Positions 48,960 through 58,954 of a stretch of 64,000 nucleotides of DNA are shown here, one piece after another. A program made the translations under genes and the position numbers. Under the pieces are notes generated by a model. The model ran no database searches. It had not been told where the DNA came from and saw only the letters and a program-made list of their open reading frames with translations. The stretch spans positions 2,636,501-2,700,500 of the forward strand of contig NZ_CP133605.1 of the NCBI RefSeq assembly GCF_031199965.1, read 5' to 3'. Origin of the DNA: Paenibacillus sp. D2_2. GTDB taxonomy: Bacteria; Bacillota; Bacilli; Paenibacillales; Paenibacillaceae. Numbering within the stretch: position 1 is the stretch's first letter; every line of letters starts with the position of its first letter.

Positions 48960-49558
48960 GATGGTTCGACTCGCCGGTTCTTGTAATAGTAAATTTTATC
49001 CTCTTCATTGATTTCACGCTGCACTCTGCATGGGTTCCCAACGGCAATTACACCCGAAGGCACATCCTTCGTGACGATGCTTCCTGCACCAATTACACTG
49101 TTCTTGCCAATCGTTACGCCAGGATTAATAATAGCGCCGCTTCCGATCCATACGCCATCTTCAATCACAACAGGGAAGGCATACATTTGCCCGGTCGCAC
49201 GTAATTCCGGATCAACGGGATGCCCTACCGTACATATGGTTACGTTAGGTCCGATTAAGACGCCATTTCCGATCGTAACCGTCGTATCATCTATAATGGT
49301 TAGGTTCGTATTGGCATAGAAACCGTCTCCAATAAACGTGTGGGAGCCATAACAGATATGCAGTGGAGGCTCGATCCAACAATTAGAACCATAATTCCCG
49401 AATAGCTCATGAGCCAAGGCAACTCGTTTTTCTACCTCTGAGGGTCTAGTATGGTTAAAGTCATATACTAGTTCTTTTCCTTTAAGGCGTTCCTCCGGCA
49501 ATCCTTCGCCCATATCCGTAAAGAGCTTTCCATTTTTTATATTATCGCGTTGAGACAT
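48956..49558 (-). CDS. Hexapeptide-repeat O-acetyltransferase (maltose/galactoside type)
   Basis: 200 residues. The N-terminal Mac domain (LVYDFNHTRPSEVEKRVALA) and left-handed beta-helix repeats (IGNGVLIGPNVTICTVGHPV with the catalytic His; VWIGSGAIINPGVTIGKNSVIGAGS) are those of LacA/Maa. It acetylates sugars or related alcohols with acetyl-CoA. First gene of a two-gene operon with the MATE pump. Start ATG 49558; GAAAGAAGG upstream on the minus strand. Confidence 0.9.
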   Translation of the reverse strand: MSQRDNIKNGKLFTDMGEGLPEERLKGKELVYDFNHTRPSEVEKRVALAHELFGNYGSNCWIEPPLHICYGSHTFIGDGFYANTNLTIIDDTTVTIGNGVLIGPNVTICTVGHPVDPELRATGQMYAFPVVIEDGVWIGSGAIINPGVTIGKNSVIGAGSIVTKDVPSGVIAVGNPCRVQREINEEDKIYYYKNRRVEPS

Positions 49559-49686
49559 GCTTACGACCTTCTTTCTATACAGGATTGATATCTCATTGGA
49601 TTATTTTATAATTATAGTGCATAACTATTTTCGATTATATCGAAATTAACCATATTTATATAACAATCGTATTTTCAGGAGGGAAT

Positions 49687-50572
49687 ATGACACAGCTGAA
49701 TGTTGCTGACAATCTGTCGGAAATCATTGAATACGATACTCCTTATCTTCCTATTCGAACGAGACAATCCCAATTATCTTATTTTTACAATCGAAGCGCG
49801 AGCTGCCATTGGCATATAGATTTGGAGTTTATAGTCGTTTTGGACGGCTCCATGAATTACTTTGTGGACGGGAAAACTATATCCTTCAAAAAGGGGAAGG
49901 TATTTTTGTTAACTCAAATCGGTTGCACTATGGCTATGGTCATAAGGATGATGATTGCGATTTTCTCGTGTTATTGCTCAGCCCTCAGCTTCTTGTGCGG
50001 AATTCTCATATAGAAAATAAATATATTCGGCCGTTATTACAGGATCACCTGAGTAATGCCATTATTTTAAGAGAGGAAACTGCTTGGCAAAAGGAGGCGC
50101 TTCAATACATCAGAAAGCTATATGAACTATGTCATGAACAAGTGGAAGGCTATGAACTTCTAGCTCTCAGTCAGTTTGAGTTATTATTTTTACATTTATA
50201 TCAGAATACGGTTGGAAATCATGGACTACACCAGGAGCACTCCAAGGATATGAACGCACTTAAAAATATGCTAGGATACATTCAATCCCATTTTGCAGAA
50301 TATATCAGTTTACAAGAGATTGCTGCTGCTGGATCTGTTGGCCGTAGTAAATGCTGCACTTTATTTAGAAATTCCCTGAAAAAATCGCCGATAGAATACC
50401 TTACAAGCTATCGTATCCAAAAAAGTGTAGACTTCATGACTAACGATGGTCTTAACATGACAGAAATCTCGACTGCCTGCGGGTTTAGTAGTTCAAGTTA
50501 TTTTGCCGAAACCTTTAAAAAAATATGGGGAGTCTCCCAACTGAATACAGAAAAACAATAACTAGCAACTAA
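49687..50572 (+). CDS. AraC-family regulator, two frameshifts
   Basis: About 294 residues. The N-terminal cupin reads SASCHWHIDLEFIVVLDGSM and VDGKTISFKKGEGIFVNSNR once one G is added to the AAGGGGAAGG at about 49900. The C-terminal HTH pair reads LQEIAAAGSVGRSKCCTLFR and ISTACGFSSSSYFAETFKK. A second slip near 50536 (one more C) restores the ending GVSPTEYRKTITSN with TAA 50570-50572. Divergent from the acetyltransferase-MATE operon and probably its regulator. Start ATG 49687 follows AGGAGGGAAT. Confidence 0.83.
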
Positions 50573-50641
50573 CTCGGAAGATCGATTGTTATTCTATTAA
50601 AATGTGGACATAGAAAGAGAAAAGGTGGAGAGAATCATAAG

Positions 50642-51376
50642 ATGCAAGAGAATTTGCAAATCAAACAACATGGGGTTGAAGTTAGTAGTGAAGAGAGCTT
50701 TTTACAGGGAGTAAAAGATTGTATTCCTACATTATTGGGTTACTTGAGTATTGGGTTTGCTGCTGGAGTGCTAGGAACAACATCTGGACTAAGCATCACA
50801 GAAATTACCCTTATGAGCTTACTTGTATATGCTGGATCCGCTCAATTCATCTTAGCCGGGATGGTAGCGGCAAATGGCTCGGCTTCGGCTATTATATTTA
50901 CGATATTCTTTGTAAATCTCCGCCACCTTTTATTGAGTGCGGCCTTATCACCTTATTTCAGACATTTATCTCCCTTGAAGAACATGTTGATAGGCTCTTT
51001 GCTCACGGATGAGACATTTGGTGTCGCCATAGCTCAGACAACGAACAAGACATACATCAGTGACAAATGGATGCACGGCCTTAATGTAACAGCTTATCTA
51101 AATTGGGTCATCGCCAACGTCGCAGGGGCATTTTTGGGACAGTGGATTACAGATCCTCAGAAATTTGGCCTGGACTTTGCATTGCCAGCCATGTTTATCG
51201 GATTGTTAGTTCTGCTGATGGTGAGTCGGGCGAAAGTGGCCGTAGATATTGTGGTTGCTGTAAGTGCAGTTGTCATTGTTGTAGGCGTATCTCTAGTGAC
51301 TTCTGCAAGTGTAGGTGTCATCGTGGCTACAATCTTTGCCTCGACAATTGGAATGGTGGTGGAAAAATGGAAATAA
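50642..51376 (+). CDS. azlC: AzlC-family branched-chain amino acid exporter subunit
   Basis: 244 residues. GVKDCIPTLLGYLSIGFAAGVLG, cut here to CIPTLLGYLSIGFAAGVLG, SLLVYAGSAQFILAGM, FTIFFVNLRHLLLSAALSPY and GSLLTDETFGVA are AzlC hallmarks. With small partner AzlD it exports branched-chain amino acids or analogues such as azaleucine. Start ATG 50642 after AGGTGGAGAG. Overlaps azlD. Confidence 0.92.
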   Translation: MQENLQIKQHGVEVSSEESFLQGVKDCIPTLLGYLSIGFAAGVLGTTSGLSITEITLMSLLVYAGSAQFILAGMVAANGSASAIIFTIFFVNLRHLLLSAALSPYFRHLSPLKNMLIGSLLTDETFGVAIAQTTNKTYISDKWMHGLNVTAYLNWVIANVAGAFLGQWITDPQKFGLDFALPAMFIGLLVLLMVSRAKVAVDIVVAVSAVVIVVGVSLVTSASVGVIVATIFASTIGMVVEKWK

Positions 51377-51692
51377 GATGGTCAATTCTTATGATTATAA
51401 TCGGGGCATCTATCGTCACGCTCATTCCAAGGGTGCTTCCGCTTGTTGTGCTTAGTCGCATACAAATACCCGAATGGGGAATGCGCTGGCTGAATTATGT
51501 TCCAATCGCAGTCATGGCGGCGTTAGTAGGGCAAGAGTTACTAATGAAGAATGGGGAAATGTTCCCTTACAAAGCAACCTAGAGTTATTGGCTGCATTGC
51601 CAACTTTCATCGTGGCTAAATTGACGCGTAGTTTGTTAGGGACTGTAGTGGTCGGGATTATCTCTATCATGGTGTTGCGTTTTATTTTCTGA
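51367..51692 (+). CDS. azlD: AzlD-family exporter subunit, one frameshift
   Basis: About 108 residues and four helices: ILMIIIGASIVTLIPRVLP, WGMRWLNYVPIAVMAALVG and FIVAKLTRSLLGTVVVGI. Frame is lost near 51564: adding one C to TTCCCTTAC gives MFPLQSNLELLAALPTF. ATG 51367 overlaps the azlC stop codon (51374-51376). Its partner is AzlC. Confidence 0.88.
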
Positions 51693-51724
51693 GGACAAAG
51701 TCGTGCTACCACAACTTTGCCCTC
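51690..51724 (+). other. Hairpin between azlD and the stalk protein
   Basis: GAGGACAAAGT pairs with ACTTTGCCCTC (one mismatch) without a T tract. Possible weak terminator or processing structure. Confidence 0.3.
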
Positions 51725-51771
51725 AAAATGAATGGTTAGTCGCTATAAAAAATAAAACCTTGGAGGGCTCA

Positions 51772-53318
51772 ATGAGGAAATCAAGACATGTAGCATTACT
51801 TATAGCATTGCTTCTGGTATTCGAAATGATTGCTCCGGTAAGAACCGTGTTCAGTAATCCTGACAGTAAGAGCTTAGTACGGGAAAAGTTATATTTTGAA
51901 TGGATGGGTCACAAATATAGGAAAAATGAAACAGGCTTTCCTATTGTAAGGATGACAAAAGTAGATTTCTCTACAGGCTTATTTACATATGAAGATGCCA
52001 TTATAGACTTTATTGATACTTCTACCAATTACTATTTTGAAAGTGCATGGGGGATGAATACGAAAAATCCTCTGGTTACATACGCGGTACTCAAAGGTGG
52101 AACGACAGAGAAAATAATAAAATATGATAGCCAGAGCAAATTGTTCACCCAAATTGCTGATCGTACTATCGCTGACGGAAAGATTGATGGAGTATATCCG
52201 GATGCAGGGTTGTATGTCATTGAAAAGGGAAGAAGAGAATACCTGGTTTATTCTTTAGCAACGAATAAGTTAATACATAAGGCCAAGGAGCAGCCAAAGG
52301 AACATTCAAATTCATTTATAACAAATTTTCTGTATAGAAATTACTTTGATCCTGAGCCATCAATAGGGGCGCTATATGTCGAGGCGGGGGAATACTATGA
52401 TTCTAAAAAAAATGGGTATGTAACTTATCCTGGTGAATTTCCCTACGAGATTAAGCCAGATGGTTCTATTGCAAAGCTTCATTCATACAAAGTAAATGCT
52501 TCGGATGATTTTGTATACAAGAAAAGGCTAAGCAGTTCGGTCGTCTTTAAGCAATCTAAGACTAAAAATCACTTCAAGCACGAGCTCATCATTAATGGTC
52601 AAATTCGGACCCTGTTTGAGACGAATACAGAACGTCCGGACTATGCCTTCGCAGTGGCACAGATCAGTCCAGGGGGAAATATATCATCTTTTGGGTGAAC
52701 TTCACTGAGAACAAAAGAAGAGTTAAGGGCAAGGAAGAATACCGTATCTTTGATACTGAAACGGGAAAGTTGGTTCAAACAATCCCAATTAATACGACCG
52801 GATCATCTTCCGGGAGTGAATTTGGAATCAGTTGGACCGCCGGTACGGATCATATTTACCAATCGGGTCTGTTAAGTTCTGGTGCGTATCGAGTTATTGA
52901 TTCCAAAGTGACTACGCCCCGAAGATATGGAAATGTTGTCGATAATTTTAGACCGCCGTACTATACTTTTAGCCTGAATGATTACTTAACCGGAAATGAT
53001 CCAATTCCAGTTAGCTTTAAGGGTAACTACATGCAATACAGTGGTCAAGGGACATTCCGAATCGCTGATCTAACCACGTATTCACCTGTCTCAGAATTAA
53101 TGGACTTGTTGGGCGGGACTGTCATTACTGAGGCTGGTGAGACAACCGTGACTTATCAGGACAAATCATATACTTTGGATCCTAAGAAGCAGATCGTATG
53201 GAAGAATCGAACGTATTATCCGATTAGAGAGGTCTTATCAGGTGTAGGTTTGAAATTATTGACCAAAAGTAACAAGATGGCTACCTCCGATTGGAGAGAG
53301 TTACAGATCGTTGAGTAG
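51772..53318 (+). CDS. Secreted protein with copper amine oxidase N-terminal-like (stalk) domain, one frameshift
   Basis: About 515 residues. A signal peptide (KSRHVALLIALLLVFEMIAP) is followed by a long beta-rich region with beta-propeller-like repeats (KKGRREYLVYSLATNKL, quoted from RREYLVYSLATNKLIH; later EYRIFDTETGKLVQTI). The C-terminal module (YSPVSELMDLLGGTVITEAG, IVWKNRTYYPIREVLSGVGL) is the Paenibacillus stalk domain. Frame is lost in GGGGGAAA at 52673-52677: one more G gives PGGKYIIFWVNFTENK. Probably a cell-surface or exported protein. Function unknown. Start ATG 51772 follows GGAGGG. Confidence 0.75.
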
Positions 53319-53500
53319 GATAATTCAATGATAGTTGTTCCCACTATCCAATTTATCAGTCGAAGTTGTTAATCCGTATATATGTGTTTTTGTAAATCTG
53401 TTGAAAGTATTTAAACTGATAATTAAATTACTATCGTTTATAATTTAGATATGATGAAGTGAAATAATGATCTTATATATGCAGAATGGAGCTAACTATA

Positions 53501-55361
53501 ATGTATCGCAATTTAGAAGATTGCCTCATTGATTTAGAGAAGCATGGTCATTTGGTTCGAATCCGAGAAGAAGTTGATCCGTATCTTGAGATGGCTGCAA
53601 TTCATTTGAAAGTATATGAGGCGGGAGGTCCTGCCTTACTGTTTGAGCGCGTAAAAGGATCCCAATTTCGTGCGGTTTCTAATCTTTTTGGTTCAATGGA
53701 GCGTAGTAAATTTATTTTTCGAAAGACGTGGGATTCTGTACACAATGTAATGGCAGTTCGGAACGATCCAATGAAAGCTCTTAAGAAGCCCTTTAGCAAT
53801 ATAGGAACGGGATTAGCCGCATTTAAAGCACTTCCGTTAAAAAAATGGGGTAATCTTCCTGTTACAGCTCAAGAAATTCAAATTTCAGATCTTCCATTGA
53901 TTCATCATTGGCCTAATGATGGTGGTGCTTTTGTAACATTGCCGCAGGTTTATTCAGAGGACCCCGAGAAACCTGGAATTATGAATTCCAATTTAGGCAT
54001 GTACCGCATTCAATTAACCGGCAATGAATATGAGATGAATAAAGAAATTGGTCTGCATTATCAAATTCATCGGGGAATCGGAGTCCATCAGGCGAAGGCA
54101 AATAAAATGGGAAAACCGCTCAAAGTAAGCTGTTTTATTGGCGGTCCGCCAGCACATACTTTAGCAGCTGTTATGCCTCTGCCGGAAGGATTAAGTGAAA
54201 TGACGGTAGCTGGTATGCTGTCGGGGCATAACTTTAAATACAACTATGTCGATGGTTACTGTATTAGCAGTGATGCTGATTTTGTAATTACAGGGGAGAT
54301 ATATCCTGAGGATACAAAACCAGAAGGACCTTTTGGGGATCATTTAGGTTACTATAGTCTAATTCATCCTTTTCCAGTCATGAAAATTCATAAAGTATAT
54401 GCCAAGCCGAATGCGATTTGGCCATTCACAGTCGTAGGAAGACCTCCGCAAGAGGATACATCTTTTGGCGAGCTTATTCATGAATTGACTGGTGATTCGA
54501 TCAAGCATGAAATCCCGGGGTAAAAGAAGTTCATGCAGTAGATGCTGCGGGGTCCATCCGTTGCTCTTCGCAGTTGGCAGCGAAAGATATACACCTTATC
54601 AGCAAGTAAAGAGGCCTACAGAGCTCCTTACACTGGCGAATCGAATATTAGGCACAGGACAATTAAGCTTGGCTAAATATTTGTTTATTACAGCTGATGA
54701 AAAAGAACCAATTAGTTCACATGATGAAGTAAAATTCTTAACTTATATTTTAGAGCGACTCGATCTGCGTCGTGACATACATTTTTATACGAATACCACG
54801 ATTGATACCCTTGATTATTCCGGGACAGGTCTGAACAGCGGTAGTAAAGTAGTTATTGCGGCATATGGAGATAAATTGAGAAGTTTATGCCATGAAGTAC
54901 CTGAAAATCTAAAGGGCATACGTGGATATGAGAATGTTCGGCTTATCATGCCAGGCGTTGTGGCGATGCAAGGTCCTAAATTTAACAGCTATGCCGATAC
55001 AGAGAAAGAAATGCGAGGGTTGTGTGATGCCCTTCAAGAGAAGGGACCTTTCGAATCCTGTCCAATGATTGTTCTCTGCGACGACAGCTCATTTTTGAGT
55101 GAATCGATCCACAACTTCCTATGGGTTACATTTACGCGCAGCAATCCTTCCCATGATATTCATGGAGTGAATAGCTTTTATGAGCATAAGCACTGGGGTT
55201 GTGACAATTTAATCATTGATGCCCGTACTAAGCCGCATCAAGCACCACCTTTAGTTACCGATCCTACAGTAGAGAAAAATATTGAGCGTTTGTTTGTGAA
55301 GGGAGCTAGTCTGGCGGAATTATATAGTACAGAACTCAAAGTTTTAAAAATTGAAAAATAG
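53501..55361 (+). CDS. UbiD-family decarboxylase, two frameshifts
   Basis: About 620 residues, the length of the UbiD-like decarboxylases near menaquinone genes. MYRNLEDCLIDLEKHGHLVR, KAGGPALLFERVKGS-like AGGPALLFERVKGSQFRAVS, GMYRIQLTGNEYEMNKEIGL, DFVITGEIYPEDTKPEGPFG and the late HGVNSFYEHKHWGCDNLIID are as expected for prenylated-FMN enzymes. Frames are lost at about 54521 and 54553, both in GGGG runs: adding a G to each gives IPGVKEVHAVDAAGVHPLLF. UbiX (prFMN supply) is not in the window. ATG 53501 is preferred to 53486 on the ribosome binding site and family start. Confidence 0.85.
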
Positions 55362-55401
55362 AAAGAGCGTCTTGGAGATGACCCCAGACGCTCTTTCTGT
55401 T
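55361..55401 (+). terminator. Terminator after the UbiD gene
   Basis: GAAAGAGCGTCT pairs perfectly with AGACGCTCTTTC at 55386-55397. The T tract is short. Confidence 0.75.
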
Positions 55402-55622
55402 GTATCGACTAAAGACCTCTTGCTAAATAATGAAAAAACTTGGCAAGTAGACCAAGTTTAAAAAGTAATTGAAACACCAATAGCGCTATGATATAATCAT
55501 TAGCGCATCTAAAATGAACATAAAATTAGTAATCATAATTATTCTTCCTAATATTATTGTATACCAGTGACCAGTGATTTGTCAATGCCCATTTTACCCG
55601 GACGGAAAAGGAGCGTGTTCAG

Positions 55623-58042
55623 ATGAATAACAAAGCAAAAGAATGGCAAATAGAACAAGAACGACTGGATCAAGTCAGGGATAAACTGCAAGCAAGAATC
55701 GACGAGCTGGAGCCGGAGGTTACCGGGACGCGCGAGCAGGCTTCCGAAATTCGCAGACGATTCTGGGATGAAGTGACGGTCAATACAAGTTCGGACGAGG
55801 ACTTTGAAGAGACATTTTATACCATTAAACAACAAGCCGCGGTATTATCCGAGCGAGAGCGCCGTCATCGGCTTCTTAGCCAGCAATGGAAGAACTTAAA
55901 TCGCCTGTTGTCCTCACCATATTTTGGACGTATCGATTTTCAAGAGGATGACTTGGATTTGACCGAGCAGATTTATATCGGTGTATCTTCTTTCATGGAA
56001 AAAGATGGATTGAGCTTCCTGGTATATGATTGGCGTACCCCTATCGCGAGTCTCTACTACGATCATTCTCCCGGTGAAGCCTTTTACGACACGCCGGTCG
56101 GGAGAATCACGGGGACGATGGACCTGAAACGGCAGTATCAGATCCAAAATGGACAGATCCGCAATATGTTTGATGCGAACGAAACGATTGGAGACGAGTT
56201 GCTCCAGCGAGTATTGTCTAAAGGCGCGGATTCGCAAATGAAAAGTATAGTAGCAACGATCCAGAGGGAACAGAACGCGATTATCCGAGACGATCACAGT
56301 CGGCTGCTTATCGTACAGGGGCGGCTGGAAGTGGGAAGACTTCCGCGGCTTTGCAGCGTGTGGCCTACCTACTGTATAAGAACCGCGATACACTTAAGGC
56401 AGATCAGGTCGTTCTTTTCTCGCCAAATCCGATCTTTAACAGCTATGTATCCTCCGTGCTTCCTGAACTCGGGGAGGAGAATATGCAGCAGACGACTTTC
56501 CAGGAATATCTCGAATATTGGCTTGGTTCATCTTTGCGACTAGAAGACCCGTTCGATCAGATCGAATATGTGCTGACCGCCCAATCAACACCAAATTATG
56601 AAGCTCGGCTTCAGGGGATGAAATACAAGGCGTCTGAGGCTTACTTGAGAGCTTTGCAGAACTATGCAAAGTGGCTAGGACGGGAAGGGATGATGTTCGG
56701 AAGTGTTCGGTTTCATGATCGTGATCTGATCACTGCGGAGCAGATAAACTCACAATTTTACAGTTATGACCCCTCATTGAGCTTGGCCAACCGTGTAGAT
56801 CTTCTGCAGAAATGGCTTATGAAGGAACTATCGATCATAGAACGTAAAGAACGCGAAGCCTCTTGGGTGGAGGAGGAATTAAATTATCTCGACATCGAAC
56901 AATATGCGGAAGTTTTTGGTGAGCTGCACAAGGATCGGGAAGTGTTTGACATCTCTGAGCGTTACGCCGAGGTTTACGAGATAATAACTAAAAAGCGTCG
57001 GGAGGATGAAAGTGACTTCGATTTTGCCGACCGGGAGAAAGAGTTGCTCAGCCAGAGAATTGTGAAGCAGAGCTTCAAACCGGTAAGACGAAGCGTGAAG
57101 AATTTTTCTTTCATCAATGTCCAAGGGCTATACGCACAGCTGTTTGATGATAAGGCGGGTTATCGAGAGAAGACGGAAGAGGATGAGATTCCTGTTCTAT
57201 GGTCCGAAATCTGCCAACAAACCAAAGAAAAGCTAGATCAGAACGAATTATTCTATGAAGATGCGACTCCGTACTTGTATTTAAAAGAACTGCTTGAAGG
57301 CGTTCGGACGAACACGGAAATTCGCCATGTCTTCGTCGATGAGGGGCAGGATTATTCGCCGTTTCAATATGAATATCTTAAAAAGCTATTTCCTCGTGCC
57401 CGCATGACAGTACTAGGCGATTTTGGTCAGGCAATCTTCACGCAATCAACAAAGTTGCAGGATACAGATTCACCGCTGTTTCAACTTTTTGGCAATGTCG
57501 AAACAAACTTGATCCGCTTGGTGCGTAGTTATCGATCAACACGGGAGATTGTGGAATTTACGAAGGAACTTCTCTTGGATGCATCGGAAATCGTACCATT
57601 TGATAGGAGAGGACCGAAGCCTCAGCTTGCAAGGTTAGAAGCTGGGGAGGGGCGTAATGCGCAGATACTGAGAGATATTGCGTCGCTTCAAGCCGAGGGC
57701 TACGATTCGATTGCCGTCATTACGAAGACGGCAGCTGAAAGCCGCAAGGTCTTTGAATCTTTACAGGCTCAAGGAAGCGATGAATTGCAGCTTATTACGA
57801 AAGAGACGGTCTATTTTGATAAGGGAGTAATGATTATTCCTGTATATCTCGCAAAGGGTATTGAGTTCGATGCGGTTCTGATCTATGAGGCTTCGCCTCA
57901 AACCTATGGCCGTGAAGCCGATCGCAAGCTTCTGTATACCGCGTGTACGCGAGCGATGCACCAACTTTTGCTATATACAACAGGGGATTGGGCACCATTT
58001 GTGAAGGAAATGAACACAAATTTGTATGAGATTGTGAACTGA
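55623..58042 (+). CDS. helD: HelD-like UvrD/Rep-family helicase (RNA polymerase recycling), one frameshift
   Basis: About 806 residues. The N-terminal coiled coil (AKEWQIEQERLDQVRDKLQA) is the HelD arm that enters RNA polymerase. VYDWRTPIASLYYD is diagnostic. Frame is lost near 56315: adding one G to CAGGGGCGG gives Walker A [20 protein letters not shown]. Walker B reads HVFVDEGQDYSPFQYEYLKK; motif III is LGDFGQAIF; late motifs are YRSTREIVEFT and KGIEFDAVLIYEA. HelD releases stalled RNA polymerase and in some Actinobacteria gives rifamycin resistance. Start ATG 55623 after AAAGGAGCGTG. Confidence 0.88.
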
Positions 58043-58051
58043 ACATTTAGA

Positions 58052-58093
58052 AAAAAGATCGTTCCCTTATATTCAGGGAACGATCTTTTTATT
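58052..58093 (+). terminator. Rho-independent terminator of helD
   Basis: AAAGATCGTTCCC pairs perfectly with GGGAACGATCTTT, 9-base loop, T tract. Confidence 0.92.
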
Positions 58094-58119
58094 AGAAGCG
58101 GTCAGGTATCTTAATAATT

Positions 58120-58870
58120 ACGAGCTCTCAAGAGTTAGCAACGTTTCTGCGACCTCGACTCCATTCACTAGAAGAACAATTTGGTGTATGCCAGGATAAT
58201 GACGTCTTGTGGTCAAATCAGCCCAACTGTGCTTTCTCCTTCCTGCGAGATGTGCACCACCGGATCCTTGTCGTATAATCCAATCCATATCGGGATTTAC
58301 GCCGATCCAACGACGGGCTGTATCAAGTACAAGGGAAGGATTGTCCTTAGCAACTCTAAAATGGACAATACCGGAGCAGGCTCCTTCTTAAATATCGGAA
58401 GGGCTTGTCCCCATGGAAGGCGTGGGCGGCAGCCCTCGCTGGCAAGACGTCGTACATGTTCATTTGGATGTTCAGCCCATATGGTCATCTGGTATAATGC
58501 CCGCTCTGGGTCAGCCAGAATAAATGTCCTTATGGCGAATTCGGAGGATGATTTCTGTGTAAAGTTCTCCAGTGCGGCCATAGAGAGTTCCCAATATTTC
58601 TCCTCCTGACCATATACTTCTACAAAATCGGGAAAGAAAAGATACGGAAAACCAGTGCAGCTGTCAGCAATTGCATACAAAACTTCGAGTGCTGCAGCAT
58701 ATTCACTAGGTAGTAAAGTCCCTAGAGTTGTAGAAATCCGCCGTGTTCGTGCGTTTAGTGGAAGATCATCCCAGGCTTCATCCATCACACCTGAGACAAA
58801 TGCAGTAGTATCAAACGCGCTATATGCGGAGTGAACCTTTCTGCTAAAATCTAATAGAAAGTTCTTGTTA
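58120..58870 (-). pseudogene. Deletion derivative of the AlkD/AlkC-like gene
   Basis: Minus-strand copy of the 43.2-44.3 kb gene. Present: NKNFLLDFSRKVHSAYSAF, DEAWDDLPLNARTRRI, SCTGFPYLFFPDFVEVYGQE, NEHVRRLASEGCRPRLPWGQ, then DNPSLVLDTARRWIGVNPDM and finally RKHSWADLTTRRHYPGIHQI. Missing: the first residues and start codon, about 20 residues after LELL (joining near-repeats TTGCTCAAGG and TTGCAAAGG and changing frame), and about 90 residues of the C-terminal domain between IIRQG and GGAHLAG. In the first half its frame is intact and even keeps the G run that is short in the other copy. Confidence 0.85.
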
Positions 58871-58894
58871 TATACTAATACTACTATGAAATTC

Positions 58895-58920
58895 AGCCGC
58901 CCCCAAGTTTGGGAGCGGCT
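58895..58920. terminator. GC-rich hairpin between the AlkD copy and the repeat protein
   Basis: AGCCGC-CCCCAAGTTTGGGA-GCGGCT with an inner CCCAA/TTGGG pair. T-rich sequence follows only on the plus side, so it is a doubtful terminator for the minus-strand repeat gene. Confidence 0.4.
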
Positions 58921-58954
58921 GTTTGTTGTGCAACGCTTTATGGATTCAGATCAA

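Noticed and set aside
55438-55459. Small hairpin AACTTGG/CCAAGTT before helD
   Set aside because: Short stem without a T tract or recognised riboswitch features.
58181-58609. 142-codon plus-strand open frame, and a similar one at 43671-44081
   Set aside because: Both are antisense shadows of the two AlkD-like copies and resemble each other only because the sense genes are paralogous.
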